NCBI GenBank assembly: GCA_020629795.1
Contig: JAHDCR010000003.1
Span: 45,925-109,924, forward strand
Direction: 5' to 3'
Source of the DNA: Candidatus Altimarinota bacterium
GTDB taxonomy: Bacteria; Patescibacteriota; Gracilibacteria; BD1-5; UBA6164
DNA length: 64,000 nucleotides
Below, piece by piece: positions 45,670 through 56,297 of this stretch. Numbering within the stretch: the first letter of the stretch is position 1; each line of letters starts with the position of its first letter. Made by a program: the position numbers and the translations under genes. The notes under the pieces were generated by a model. That model ran no database searches, was not told the DNA's origin, and worked only from the letters and a program-made list of their open reading frames with translations.

Positions 45670-47343
45670 TTATTCTGTTGGTATTCTACTTCTTCAAAAA
45701 TCTATTATATAAATTTTTCAGTCCTTTCATAACATAAAGTTTCACCAATGTCAGTCTCAATGTACATATCAGTTACTATTAAAATGATTTAGGATTTTTC
45801 TAAACTCAGCATAATGTAATCTACTTGCTTGAGATTCCATATCTACAATGAATTCCCAAGTAGGTTGGTCTCATTGCATTTCATTATACTCACTTGAATC
45901 CCTAGGATATACATATCATCATTCTGCTCTTATAGCTTCTTCAATTTGATAATCAAACATTCCATCAGTTCATTCAGGAAATAGCCTCTGTGCTAATTCT
46001 GGTTGTAATTCTAAGGTTTTTAAAACCCTAAAGTTATTTCCATCTACTCTATCCATTTCATATACACCAGTTCTTCTGTCAAATTTCACTACTTTTGGAA
46101 TTTCAATTTTATCTAGAAACTCCTTCATTTCTCAAGATGCATTTTCTCTTTGTTCTAAAAGAAAATCTCTAAAAGCAGTATGGTTTCTGAGTTCAATATC
46201 TAATTTATCAGTATCTCAAGGTTTAGCAATTTTAAGTAATTTATCACTTTTATTTGGGTGCCTTAGAGTAATAGCATTCATACCCTCTCATACTATATCA
46301 GCTTCTGTAATATCTCACAGTATATCTCTATACTCAGCTAAATAATCAAATCTTGGGTCTTCATAGATATTTGGAAATTCTGGAAACTCTTTTCCACAGA
46401 TATTGTTATCAAAAAGGGTTCTTATCTCTCAACTGGTGAGTCCTGCATCTCTAAGGATTTTAGTTTTTTCCCTAAGGTCTCAAAGTGAGTAGCTACCATC
46501 CTCAAGTCTCTCTCAGAAATTATGAGCATCCAATATAGCTTGTCTTTGGTTTTCTGAAATATCTCTTCCCAGAAATATTCCTGCAGCTTCTAATCTCTCA
46601 GCATCTGGAAGTTTAGATATATCATCTATAAGAGCTCTATCTAGATTATTTGGTGATGGAGTATCTAAAGTATTTATTGCTGACCTTACTGCTTTTCTTC
46701 CAACAGTAGCTGCAACTCATACTCAGGTAGCAACTAATCCTAGATCTGCTACTGCTTTTCATTTCTCATAAGCATCTCCTGAGAACAAGTCCCAGATACT
46801 CTCTCATAAGGCTTGTAGAATTCATTTAATTCCACTCCAAGTTGCAAGTTGCCTCAGAGCATCAAGTATCACTCCTCATTTTGTTTCTATAATTTGCAGA
46901 GCTAAATCTCCATTCTCAAATATGAGAGTATCTACTATTCCTTTTGCAAAGTTTGTTAAAGCTCCATTATTTGCATGATTTTCATCAATATCTAGAGATT
47001 CATAGAGATAATTTTGAGCCTGCTCTATGAGCTCATGCATTTCTTCTTCTGGGACTTCATCATCACCTTCAGCTTCTAGATTATTATTAGCTGCTGCTCT
47101 TTGAAGTTCTGCTGCAAGTGCTGCACTATTAGCCTCTTGAAATTCTATGAGATATGCTCTGAGTTCTGGGTTATCTTCTATAAGCATTTCTACTACTGCT
47201 CTCACATCTTCTACTGTTCCTGTTTCAGCTAGACTAGCAATAGCTTCATCATCCAGTCTAGATAAAATCTCATCAGTTGTTTCCTGATGAGTATCTAAAC
47301 CAGTATTTTGGTCTAGGGATGAATGTAATGCTTCTCCTGCCAT
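45670..47343 (-). CDS. Membrane protein with C-terminal protein-kinase-like/APH-fold domain
   Basis: N-terminal acidic helical region; hydrophobic 'AVADLGLVATgVgVAATVGRKAV'; C-terminal VgEGMNAITLRHPNKSDKLLKIAKPgDTDKLDIELRNHTAFRDF...VYEMDRVDGNNF...FNSNgYVHgDgHWgNFMLgKDgKIYIIDFgRSRIPTE*. Confidence 0.72.
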
Positions 47344-47349
47344 TTTATT

Positions 47350-47679
47350 TTAAGTATTTTCTAGTTCTAGTAATAAATTTTCTAATTCTTCTTGTTTATA
47401 TATTTCTTCTATATGTTCTTTGTTTTTTCTTATGTTTGCATGGTTTTTTTTGTAGTATTCTTGTATTTGGGATAGTTTTATCTCAGGATTACTCTTCAGT
47501 TGTTTTAGAAATTGTAACATCAAAGATTTCTCTGCCTTGATTCCCTGCTCTAAAACTTGTTTTTGCTTCTCAGAAAGTTTTTCAAAATACTCTAAAATCT
47601 GCTGTATCATGGTGTTACCCAGAAACAAACTCTGTTTTACTGCATTTTTCAAGTTTTCTTCATTCAAAATTGCATACAA
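47350..47679 (-). CDS. Hypothetical coiled-coil protein, first gene of kinase-like operon
   Basis: MYAILNEENLKNAVKQSLFLGNTMIQQILEYFEKLSEKQKQVLEQGIKAEKSLMLQFLKQLKSNPEIKLSQIQEYYKKNHANIRKNKEHIEEIYKQEELENLLLELENT*. Confidence 0.7.
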   Translation of the reverse strand: MYAILNEENLKNAVKQSLFLGNTMIQQILEYFEKLSEKQKQVLEQGIKAEKSLMLQFLKQLKSNPEIKLSQIQEYYKKNHANIRKNKEHIEEIYKQEELENLLLELENT

Positions 47680-47733
47680 AAAGCTACAATATAGTAGCTT
47701 TATTGTAGCATAGTTTTGAATTTATGGCAAAAT

Positions 47734-47767
47734 CAAAAAATCACTTCTATTTCTAGAGGTGATTTTT
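47734..47767. terminator. Hairpin, second copy (one mismatch to 44994-45027)
   Basis: aaaaaatcacttctatttctagaggtgattttt. Confidence 0.75.
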
Positions 47768-47777
47768 AAAACTTAAA

Positions 47778-47852
47778 TGGCAGGCCCACTAGGAATCGAA
47801 CCTAGAGCACGGGATTTGGAATCCCGGATTTTAACCGTTAAACTATAGGCCT
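47778..47852 (-). tRNA. tRNA-Trp (anticodon CCA)
   Basis: AGGCCTATAGTTTAACGGTTAAAATCCGGGATTCCAAATCCCGTGCTCTAGGTTCGATTCCTAGTGGGCCTGCCA; loop TTCCAAA. Confidence 0.95.
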
Positions 47853-47930
47853 AGAAAATTAAATTTCTGAATATGATACTTTTTACAAGGCTTAATTTGT
47901 ATATTATCTCAGAAATTTAATTATTCGTAA

Positions 47931-48716
47931 CTATATACTATATCTTTTGAAACTAGTAAGTGTAGTATCACCAAGAAAAGCAGAAACTTTCATGCTAGGA
48001 TCTATAACAAAAGATTGCTCTAAAAGTGAAATTTCACCTTTGAATTTCCCCATTTTTCCTTCAATAATTTTTAGAAGTACTTCATCTGGTTTCGTACCCA
48101 TATTAGGATCATTTTTCATGATATCTAATTGAATAGCTTTTTCTTTTTCTACAACTTCCTGTGATATATCATCAGAAGAGAGATATTCTGGGTTTGCAGC
48201 AGTAACATGCATAGCTACTTGTTTTAGTTTCGTTTCGTCAGCACCTGCTTCAGCAACTACTACAGCAGCAAGTTTACCATTTGAATGAACATAGTCAGCA
48301 GTAGCACCTCCTTGAATAACTTCATAGTCTTTAATTTGAAGATTTTCACCCATTTCCAGAGCATAATCAGATTCAATAAGCTTTTGAGCAGCTTCCTTAG
48401 ATTCTACACCATTATCTTTTAGATAGTGAGCAATTGTATCAAGTAGAGCCTTGAATTTATCTGAATTAGCAAGGAAATCAGTTTCACAAGAAATAGAAAT
48501 TACATATGATTTACCACCTTCTGATATTACTTTGATTCCTCCCTCGAGAGCTTCTCTATCAGCTTTTTTAGCAGCTTTAGCAAGTCCTTTTTTTCTTAAC
48601 TCTTCAATAGCAGCCTCTATATCTCCATCAGTCTGAGTAAGCGCTTTTTTACACTCCATCATACCAATACCCGTTCGAGCTCTAAGCTCTTTAATTAATT
48701 CCATTGTTACAGCCAT
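47931..48716 (-). CDS. tsf: Elongation factor Ts
   Basis: MAVTMELIKELRARTGIGMMECKKALTQTDGDIEAAIEELRKKGLAKAAKKADREALEGGI...ISCETDFLANSDKF; zero in-frame TGA. Confidence 0.97.
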   Translation of the reverse strand: MAVTMELIKELRARTGIGMMECKKALTQTDGDIEAAIEELRKKGLAKAAKKADREALEGGIKVISEGGKSYVISISCETDFLANSDKFKALLDTIAHYLKDNGVESKEAAQKLIESDYALEMGENLQIKDYEVIQGGATADYVHSNGKLAAVVVAEAGADETKLKQVAMHVTAANPEYLSSDDISQEVVEKEKAIQLDIMKNDPNMGTKPDEVLLKIIEGKMGKFKGEISLLEQSFVIDPSMKVSAFLGDTTLTSFKRYSI

Positions 48717-48781
48717 TTTTTCATTTTTAGTTATATAAAACCTAACTTCTCTTTTTAAGAGAAGTAGGAAATTTTTGAGTT

Positions 48782-49153
48782 TTATTTCTTAACTGAATTA
48801 GATATTTTTTCTTCTACACTATCCAATATTTCTATTTTTACTTCTTCACCATTATAAGCTTTCCAAGCTAGGAAACCAGAACCAATCATATACGCAGGGA
48901 AAATCATCCATCAAAGAATTGAACCTGTCAAAAATATATGTCCGATTATAGCTGCAACAGCAATAATTCAAGAATACATTATATGATGTTGAGCAGCTTG
49001 TTTATTAGTTCTTCAGAGAAAATGCATAGAAACAGCCCCAATAAGATATGGAAAATATGCTAACGCATGAACAACATTTTGTTGCATTAGTAAAGAAACT
49101 TCATTAGTTTCAACTTCAACTTTTGCAGATACCTTCTTTGTAGCTTTTGGCAT
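48782..49153 (-). CDS. Small integral membrane protein (DUF4870-like?)
   Basis: MPKATKKVSAKVEVETNEVSLLMQQNVVHALAYFPYLIGAVSMHFLgRTNKQAAQHHIMYSgIIAVAAIIGHIFLTGSILggMIFPAYMIGSGFLAWKAYNGEEVKIEILDSVEEKISNSVKK*. Confidence 0.65.
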
Positions 49154-49216
49154 AGTATTTATATAAAAAGAATAAGTTACTTACAGAGTATATACTTACT
49201 CCGGAAAAAATCTATA

Positions 49217-50008
49217 TTATTTTTCTTCAGTTTTTACAGTTTCTTCTTTTTTTACTGGTGCTTTTTTAGCAGGTGCTTTTTTAGCAGGTGCTTTCTTTTC
49301 TATTGCTTTTTTAGGAGCAGCAGTTTTAGTAACTTTTGCAGTTTTAATACCATTTAATAATGCAGCAGCAAGATAGTCTAATGATTTTACAGAATTTGTA
49401 TTTGCAGGTATAGCATCTGTAAGTTCATACGGGTTACCGTTTGTATTTGAGATTGCGTATACAGGAAGACCAAGTGAATTAGCTTCTTTAACTGCTTGTG
49501 ATTCGTATTCTCCATCTACAACAAATATCACATCTGGAGTTTTTTTCATTTCTTTTACTCATTTAAATGCTTTATCAAGTTTTTCTAGTTCTAGCATTTT
49601 ACCAGCTCTTTCTTTTTTAGTAAGCATATCCATACCAGTACCTTCACTATCTTTAATAAGTTGGAGGTATGTAGCGATTCTTCTCTTGATAGTTTTGAAA
49701 TTAGTAAGAAGACCAGGAACCCATTTTTCACTTACGTAATAGTTACCAGTTTCTTCAGCGAGTTTCACGAATGCTTCTCTTGCTTGAAGTTTAGTTGAAA
49801 CAAAAAGAATTTTTTTCCCATCAGCTTTATATTGAGCTAGAGCAGTAACTACGTTATCAAGCTGAGTTACTGTTTGAGTTAGGTCGATAATGTGAACCCC
49901 ATTGTTTGAACCGTAAATATACGATTTCATTTGTGGATTCCAATAGTTTGTTTTGTTTCCGATATGGAGAAGGTTTGAAAACATCTCCGTTAATATTTTT
50001 GTATCCAT
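49217..50008 (-). CDS. rpsB: 30S ribosomal protein S2 with Lys/Ala-rich C-terminal tail
   Basis: MDTKILTEMFSNLLHIGNKTNYWNPQMKSYIYGSNNGVHIIDLTQTVTQL...; one TGA at 49559; tail APKKAIEKKAPAKKAPAKKAPVKKEETVKTEEK. Confidence 0.96.
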
Positions 50009-50102
50009 GATATAGTTTTAATTGTTATACAAATCTCGTAAATCGAGACTTTAAATGGATTATAGCTGCCTAGAAAACTAGTTCACAGCTATAATCACTG
50101 GA

Positions 50103-51338
50103 TTATTTAGATTCTTCTTCTTTTTTAGCAGCTGTTTTTTTAGCTGGAGCTTTTTTTGCAACTGGTTTCTTAGCAACTTCAGCGTCGATTTTATCTTCTT
50201 CTGAAGGACCTTCTTTAGCAGCTGGTTTTGCATCTTCTTTCACTCCTTCTGGAGCTGGAGTAAGAGCTTTAAGTGAGAGACCAATTCTCTTTTTATTTGG
50301 TTCAAAGTTAATAATTTTAGCTTCAACTTCTTCTCCTACTTTCACATGTTCTCTGATATCTTTTACGACACCGTGAGAGATTTCTGAAAGATGGATAAGA
50401 CCTTGAATACCTCCATCAAGATCCATGAATGCACCAAATTGTGAGATTCTTGAAATTGGAGCTTTAATTGTATCCCCTGTTTTAACCTTTTTAGAAAGAA
50501 CATCCCAAGGATTATCTTTGAGTTGTTTAATAGAAAGAGAGATTTTTTCACTATCAAGACCGATAACTTTAACCTTAACTTTCATACCAACCTTAGCAAA
50601 TTTACCTGGATTGTTAACATGTCCCCAATCAATTTCAGAAACGTGAACCAGACCTTCAAGACCATCAAATGTAACAAAGAGACCGTATGAGAGTATACCA
50701 GATACCACTCATTCAACGATATCACCTTCTTTGAGAGTTTCAAGTGCTTTTGTTCTTTGTTCTTCCATTGCAGCTTTTTCAGAGAAGATGATTTTTTTAC
50801 CACCATCATCTACATTGATAACTCTAACTTGGAAATCAACTGTAAGAAGTGAGTTGAGATGTTCAAGAATTTTTTCTGGATCTGCTCCTTCAACACGTGG
50901 GTAGTGTAGTGGAGTAAGTTGTGAAACAGGTATAAACCCTTTCAGTCCGTCAATATCAACAAGAAGACCACCTTTATTTGCTTCAGTAGCTCTCACAGTC
51001 ATAACTTCTCCAGATTCAAAGTTAGAGTTAAGAGTATTCAGAGATTTAATTTGATTCGCTCTTTTCAGAGAGAGAATAAGAAGACCTCTTTCAACAGAGT
51101 CACCGAGAACCATTACGTCAATTGGTTGACCAGCAGCAAGTGCATCAAAATCAACACTATTTCCAAGTTCCTTAGAGATAACAAGACCAGTAAACTGGTT
51201 ATTAACATTTACGAGAATGTTTTTCTTTTCGATTTTTTCAATCGTTCCAGTAATTACATCACCCTCTTTTGGGTATTGTATTTCAGGAGAGTTTTCAAAT
51301 AACTCTTTAAAAAGAGTCATATCAGCTTTTGTAGCCAT
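50103..51338 (-). CDS. rpsA: 30S ribosomal protein S1 (multiple S1 domains) with Lys/Ala-rich tail
   Basis: Repeats such as GDIVEgVVSGILSYGLFVTFDGLEGLVHVSEIDWGHV and GDTIKAPISRISQFGAFMDLDGGIQGLIHLSEISHG; one TGA at 50709. Confidence 0.95.
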
Positions 51339-51530
51339 ATACTTTGAAAGTTAAAAAATAAAGTAGTGAAATCCTTACTCGATGAGCGCAATCATCTTGA
51401 CTGATTAAAGTCACAGATATATTAAAATCAAAGGCTTAATTCTTTCTTAATATAATCCCGAGAATTTCTCTTAAAAATTAGGTAGTAAAAATTTGAAATA
51501 AATTTCCACTAGTAAATCTTGAAAAGAAAA

Positions 51531-51608
51531 TGGGGTGCCCGAAGGGTCTCGAACCCTCGACCTCCAGAGTCACAACCTGGCGTTCTAACCAACTGAACTA
51601 CGGGCACC
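51531..51608 (-). tRNA. tRNA-His (anticodon GTG)
   Basis: GGTGCCCGTAGTTCAGTTGGTTAGAACGCCAGGTTGTGACTCTGGAGGTCGAGGGTTCGAGACCCTTCGGGCACCCCA; G-1:C73 pair encoded; loop TTGTGAC. Confidence 0.95.
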
Positions 51609-51764
51609 GTATAATTATTTTGCTTTAGCAAAATACACAGAAAACTTACTTTTATCACTAAAAGCCAAGGAAGTATATAAATAACTCCCTGTGAGTCAAA
51701 AGATTTTTAGCTGTTTTTTAGCTATTTACACAGAGTTATGCTAGCATAGCATATATAATATATA

Positions 51765-52454
51765 ATGCACAAAAAAATGGAAGTATTACCAAATGGAGAA
51801 ATAATAATCAGACTACTTATTACTCTCGTAATTTGTATCGTGCTCTGACTCGAAAGAGAGCTCAAAAGTCAGCCAGCTGGAATCAGAACACACATCCTTA
51901 TCTGAGTGGGCTCGTGTCTGATTATGATACTTTCTATCCTTGTTCCGGAAATCTACAACTCAAATATAAATGATCCTGGAAGAATAGCAGCGCAAGTTAT
52001 TTCTTGAGTATGATTTTTATGAGCTTGAGCTATCATGAAAATCTGATTTGATACCAAGTGACTTACAACAGCAGCAAACATATGGGTAACAGCAGCAATT
52101 TGACTCTGTATTTGAGCTGGACTCTATATTCCGGGAATATTTACGGCTGGTATCATACTCTTAAACCTTGTCATTATAACGAAAGTAAAACAAAAATATC
52201 TACATACTCATAAATACTGTAGTATATTTATTACCTTTGATACAAAGCAAAAAACACTTGAAAGTATTTACAACAAAATCTCACTCGAACCAATAAAAAT
52301 TATATCGAAAAATATTAAAGAAACAGACTCAGGAGTGACGCTTGATATCATCTCAAAAATTCATCCAGATACGAATTTATTCCTTCTTAAGAAAAACATA
52401 GAAAAAATCACAAAAGCAAAGAAAATATCTATTTCTGAAAGTATGAATATATAA
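51765..52454 (+). CDS. MgtC/SapB-family membrane protein
   Basis: LLITLVICIVLgLERELKSQPAGIRTHILIgVgSCLIMILSILVP...DPGRIAAQVISgVgFLgAgAIMKIgFDTKgLTTAANIWVTAAIgLCIgAGLY. Confidence 0.93.
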
Positions 52455-52486
52455 AATAAAATCCCTAATTAGGGATTTTATTTTGT
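52453..52486. terminator. Bidirectional terminator
   Basis: aaaataaaatccctaattagggattttatttt. Confidence 0.75.
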
Positions 52487-52840
52487 AACATGTTTTACAA
52501 AGCTTTCAACTATTTTTCTATATTGCTTTCACTGCTTCATTATAAATCTCTCATCAAGGTCTCTAAGCTCATGAACCAGCGTATTTCTAAATTTATGAAG
52601 TTCCCAAACTTCTTGGATATTTTTAATTTCTTGAGGATTTGATTTCAGTATTTCTCAGAAAGTACCTTGGTATCCAAGTTTTTTAAGTGTATGGTGATAA
52701 ATTTTATCATATTCGATTACTTGTTGTTTCGGAGAAAGTTTTTCAGCCTTTCATACAAAACAAACGAGTTCTTTACATGCCTTTTTATCAATTGTTTTGT
52801 TTTGCCCCCATCCAAAGAGCCATTTTATAAATCGTATCAT
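52478..52840 (-). CDS. Hypothetical protein
   Basis: MIRFIKWLFGgGQNKTIDKKACKELVCFVgKAEKLSPKQQVIEYDKIYHHTLKKLGYQGTFgEILKSNPQEIKNIQEVWELHKFRNTLVHELRDLDERFIMKQgKQYRKIVESFVKHVTK*. Confidence 0.65.
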
Positions 52841-52845
52841 AATAC

Positions 52846-53793
52846 CTATATATCAAATCAAATAAGAAGCGTCGCATCATAGTCTCACATATTTTCAAAC
52901 TTGGATTCCAAATACTCATGTACTTGCAAACCAGGTGAACTTGATGAAACTTTTTTTCTCTGAATTTCATGAAATTCAACCACAGGAAAAACTACCTTTT
53001 CACCAGATTGCATCACAATAGCTTCGTCTGGATCCCTGAAAGTACTGTCATGTGTCGCAGCAAAGAGAACCTGTCGTCGCAAACACTCATGTACTCCATG
53101 ATTTCTCTCTTCTTCATTTTCAAAAATATATCGTCTATCAGAGTCGTCTAACTCTATTACCTCTTTAATTCCCTGAATATTTAAAAGTATTTGTTTTTCT
53201 TTCTGCGTAGCCTGCTGGAGTGTTTCTGGTGTTTCATCTTTTAAATTTACACTTGAATCCTCAACTTTGGAAAATGACTGAGGTTGCATCAGATCTTCTA
53301 GTTTCGTAATGTGTTTTCTTTCTGCATCAGTGAAGTTATGAAGCGCATTAATTATCTTATAGACTTTTTCAATATTTGGTATAGCTCGCGCTTCTAAGTC
53401 CCCTACAGCACCAGCACTACTTCTCGCAAAAAATGTCCCATAGCCAAGAGCATAATGCAGGATATTATTTTTAGAAAAAGCAGTGTCTCTGATGTTTTTA
53501 TAATGAATCGACATATGAAACTTTGAAAAAAGTCCATTTCTTACTTTTACTATTATTTTTTCATTTGAAACTATGAAATATGATTTCACCCAAAAGAAAT
53601 AATACCAAGCAAAAATAATCAGAGCTCCTATTCACAGTAAAAATCCAGTCAAAAATAAGCTCCACTGCAGAATAAAATTTCCCACTATAATTATCAAGAG
53701 AATGTATGGTATATACACCGAAAGGAAACTACATACCAAAACTATGATATGTTGATGCGTTTTATAGAGGATTGTATCTGTATAGTGTTGCAT
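52846..53793 (-). CDS. PH-like (bPH2) domain membrane protein
   Basis: MQHYTDTILYKTHQHIIVLVCSFLSVYIPYILLIIIVGNFI...SYFIVSNEKIIVKVRNGLFSKFHMSIHYKNIRDTAFSKNNILHYALGYGTFFARSSAGAVGDLEARAIPNIEKVYKII. Confidence 0.75.
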
Positions 53794-53798
53794 AAGAT

Positions 53799-54311
53799 TT
53801 AAAGTAAAATAATCTTTTGTGCTAATTCGTCGAGTTTACTTAAAAGCTTATCATTTACAATCTTCCCCTCCTTAAAATCACTCGCGTGGGAGTACGGGGT
53901 AGGCATAAGATTTGTCGTTGCATACTCAAACTGCAAGGCATTAAATAAATCTCTACTAGCTAAATACGCGTTTGCTCAGCCCGAGTTTACTATCGCTCAT
54001 ACAGTTTTTCACTTGAGCATGTCCCCTGCAATATCTATAAAGTTTTTCAGGACTCAGCTCATAGAAAATTGATATACTGGCATCCCAAAAATAACAGCGT
54101 CAGAGCTTCAAATCAGTTTTGCGACATCAATAACCTGGCTTGAATAATCCTCAAGTGGCCTCCCATCACAAAAATCCATCTTTACATTTTTTAAATCAAC
54201 ATAGTGCACATGTATTCCCAGAGCATCGCACTTCTCAGCAAAAGCTCGACAAACTATCGCAGTGCGACTCCCCACTCTAAGTGAACTCTGTATTACTGTT
54301 ATTTTTTTCAT
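53799..54311 (-). CDS. NAD(P)H-dependent FMN reductase
   Basis: MKKITVIQSSLRVGSRTAIVCRAFAEKCDALGIHVHYVDLKNVKMDFCDGRPLEDYSSQVIDVAKLIgSSDAVIFGMPVYQFSMSgVLKNFIDIAGDMLKgKTVgAIVNSGgANAYLASRDL. Confidence 0.88.
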
Positions 54312-54344
54312 ATTTTACTTCTTTACCATATAAGGATTTTGAGT

Positions 54345-56228
54345 TTATTTTTTGAGCAAATTAACAAACGCTTCAGATGGAAGGCTCACTTTCCCAAATT
54401 GTTTCATTTTCTTCTTCCCTTTCTTTTGTTTATCAAGAAGTTTATTTTTACGTGAAACATCTCATCCATAGAGTCCAGCAGTAACATCCTTACGGAAAGC
54501 TGAGAGAGTTTCGCGGGCAACAACAGAGGCTCCAATGGCAGCTTGAATAGGGATTGCAAACTGCGCTCGTGGGACTACCTCTTTGAGGTTTTTCACTATT
54601 TTCCCACCGATATATCTCGCTTGCTCTCTGTGACACATGAGTGAGAGCGCTGCAACTCTCTCCCCTGCTATAAGAATATCAAGTTTTACGAGGTCATCCT
54701 CGCTGTATTTTATAAATTCATAATTGAGAGAACCGTAGCCACTTGAGAGAGATTTCATTTCATCATAAAAATCTCCGATAAGCTCAGACATAGGAAGCTC
54801 GTATGTGAGCATAGTTCGAGTCGTATCAATAAATTGCTGATTTTTAAATACTCCTCTTCGTTCCTGACAGAGCGTCATAAGCGCACCAACATAGTCTTTT
54901 GGAGTAATTATTTCTATCTTTGCTATTGGCTCAGATATAGCTTCACAGGTTTCTCGAGGTGGAAGATCCTCTGGGTTTGAGACTTTGAGGATCGTTTTCG
55001 TCTTTCCTTCGTGCTCAATCAGTTCTGGGAGGAGTCTTGAGTATTCTGACGCTTTATCTCCATACATTCGCACATGGTAAGTAACTTGTGGAGAGGTCAT
55101 GATAACATCCATATTGAACTCTCTAAAAAGTCGCTCTTTTACAATATCTAGATGGAGAAGTCCAAGGAAACCACATCTAAATCATTGTCCTAATGCTGTT
55201 GAAGACTCTGATTCTGTTTGCAGCGCAGAGTCATTGAGAACGAGTTTTTCCATAGCATCAGCCAGCTGCGGATATTCATCAGTAGCCATTGGAAATATAC
55301 CCGCATAAATGAAGGGTGTTACTTTTTTAAACCCCTCAATTGCTTTCGCATTTTCTGGCTTTTCTTTTGGTCCTGAAACATTTTCTGGTTTCCAAAGTGT
55401 ATCTCCGACTTTTGCATCACGAATAGATTTAAGTCCAGTTACAACATATCCAACAGATCCATTGTCTATTACTTGGCTACTCGTATATGTTGGAGCAAAA
55501 TACCCAACATCAAGTGCTTCGATTTTTTTCCCTGTATTAAGGAAATGAAGTGTATCTCATTTTTTAATCTGACCTGAAAATACTTTAACATAGGACACAA
55601 CTCCCCTATATGAATCATACTGACTATCGAAAACTAGGGCTTTAAGCTCTTGTTTTTCTACATCAAGTTCTCCTTTATAAACTTCTGGTTTCGGAATTCG
55701 CTCCATCACTGCATCCAAAATAGTTTCAACATTTTGACCTGTCTTTGCTGATACTGGGATGATATCCTCTTTATCGCAGCCTAACAGGTTCATTATTTCC
55801 TCAGAGACTCTTTCAGGATCTGCAGCTGGGAGATCGATTTTATTGAGTACTGGAATTATTTCTAAATCATTTTCAATAGCGAGATATACGTTGGAGAGTG
55901 TTTGCGCTTCGATCCCCTGAGACGCGTCAACTACGAGTAAACATCACTCTACCGAAGCAAGACTTCGTGAAACTTCATACTGAAAATCCACGTGTCCTGG
56001 AGTATCAATAATATTATATTGATAACCTTTCCAGTTCATTCGCACTGGTTGCAGTTTAATCGTAATACCTCTTTCTTGCTCTAGTTCCATTGTATCGAGC
56101 ATCTGACCGTGTTTCATATCTCGTTTTTCAAGTGTCCCGGTAATCTCTAGGAGTCTGTCGGCTAATGTTGATTTCCCATGATCAATATGGGCTATAATAC
56201 AAAAATTTCTAATTTTATTTAAATCCAT
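54345..56228 (-). CDS. lepA: Elongation factor 4 (LepA)
   Basis: [64 protein letters not shown]...[41 protein letters not shown]...[21 protein letters not shown]. Confidence 0.97.
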
Positions 56229-56297
56229 GTTCCTCTCGCGCGTTAGCTGTTAAAATTTCGCTTAGTATAGTGAGAGAACGGTAAATGTAAATCAAAA

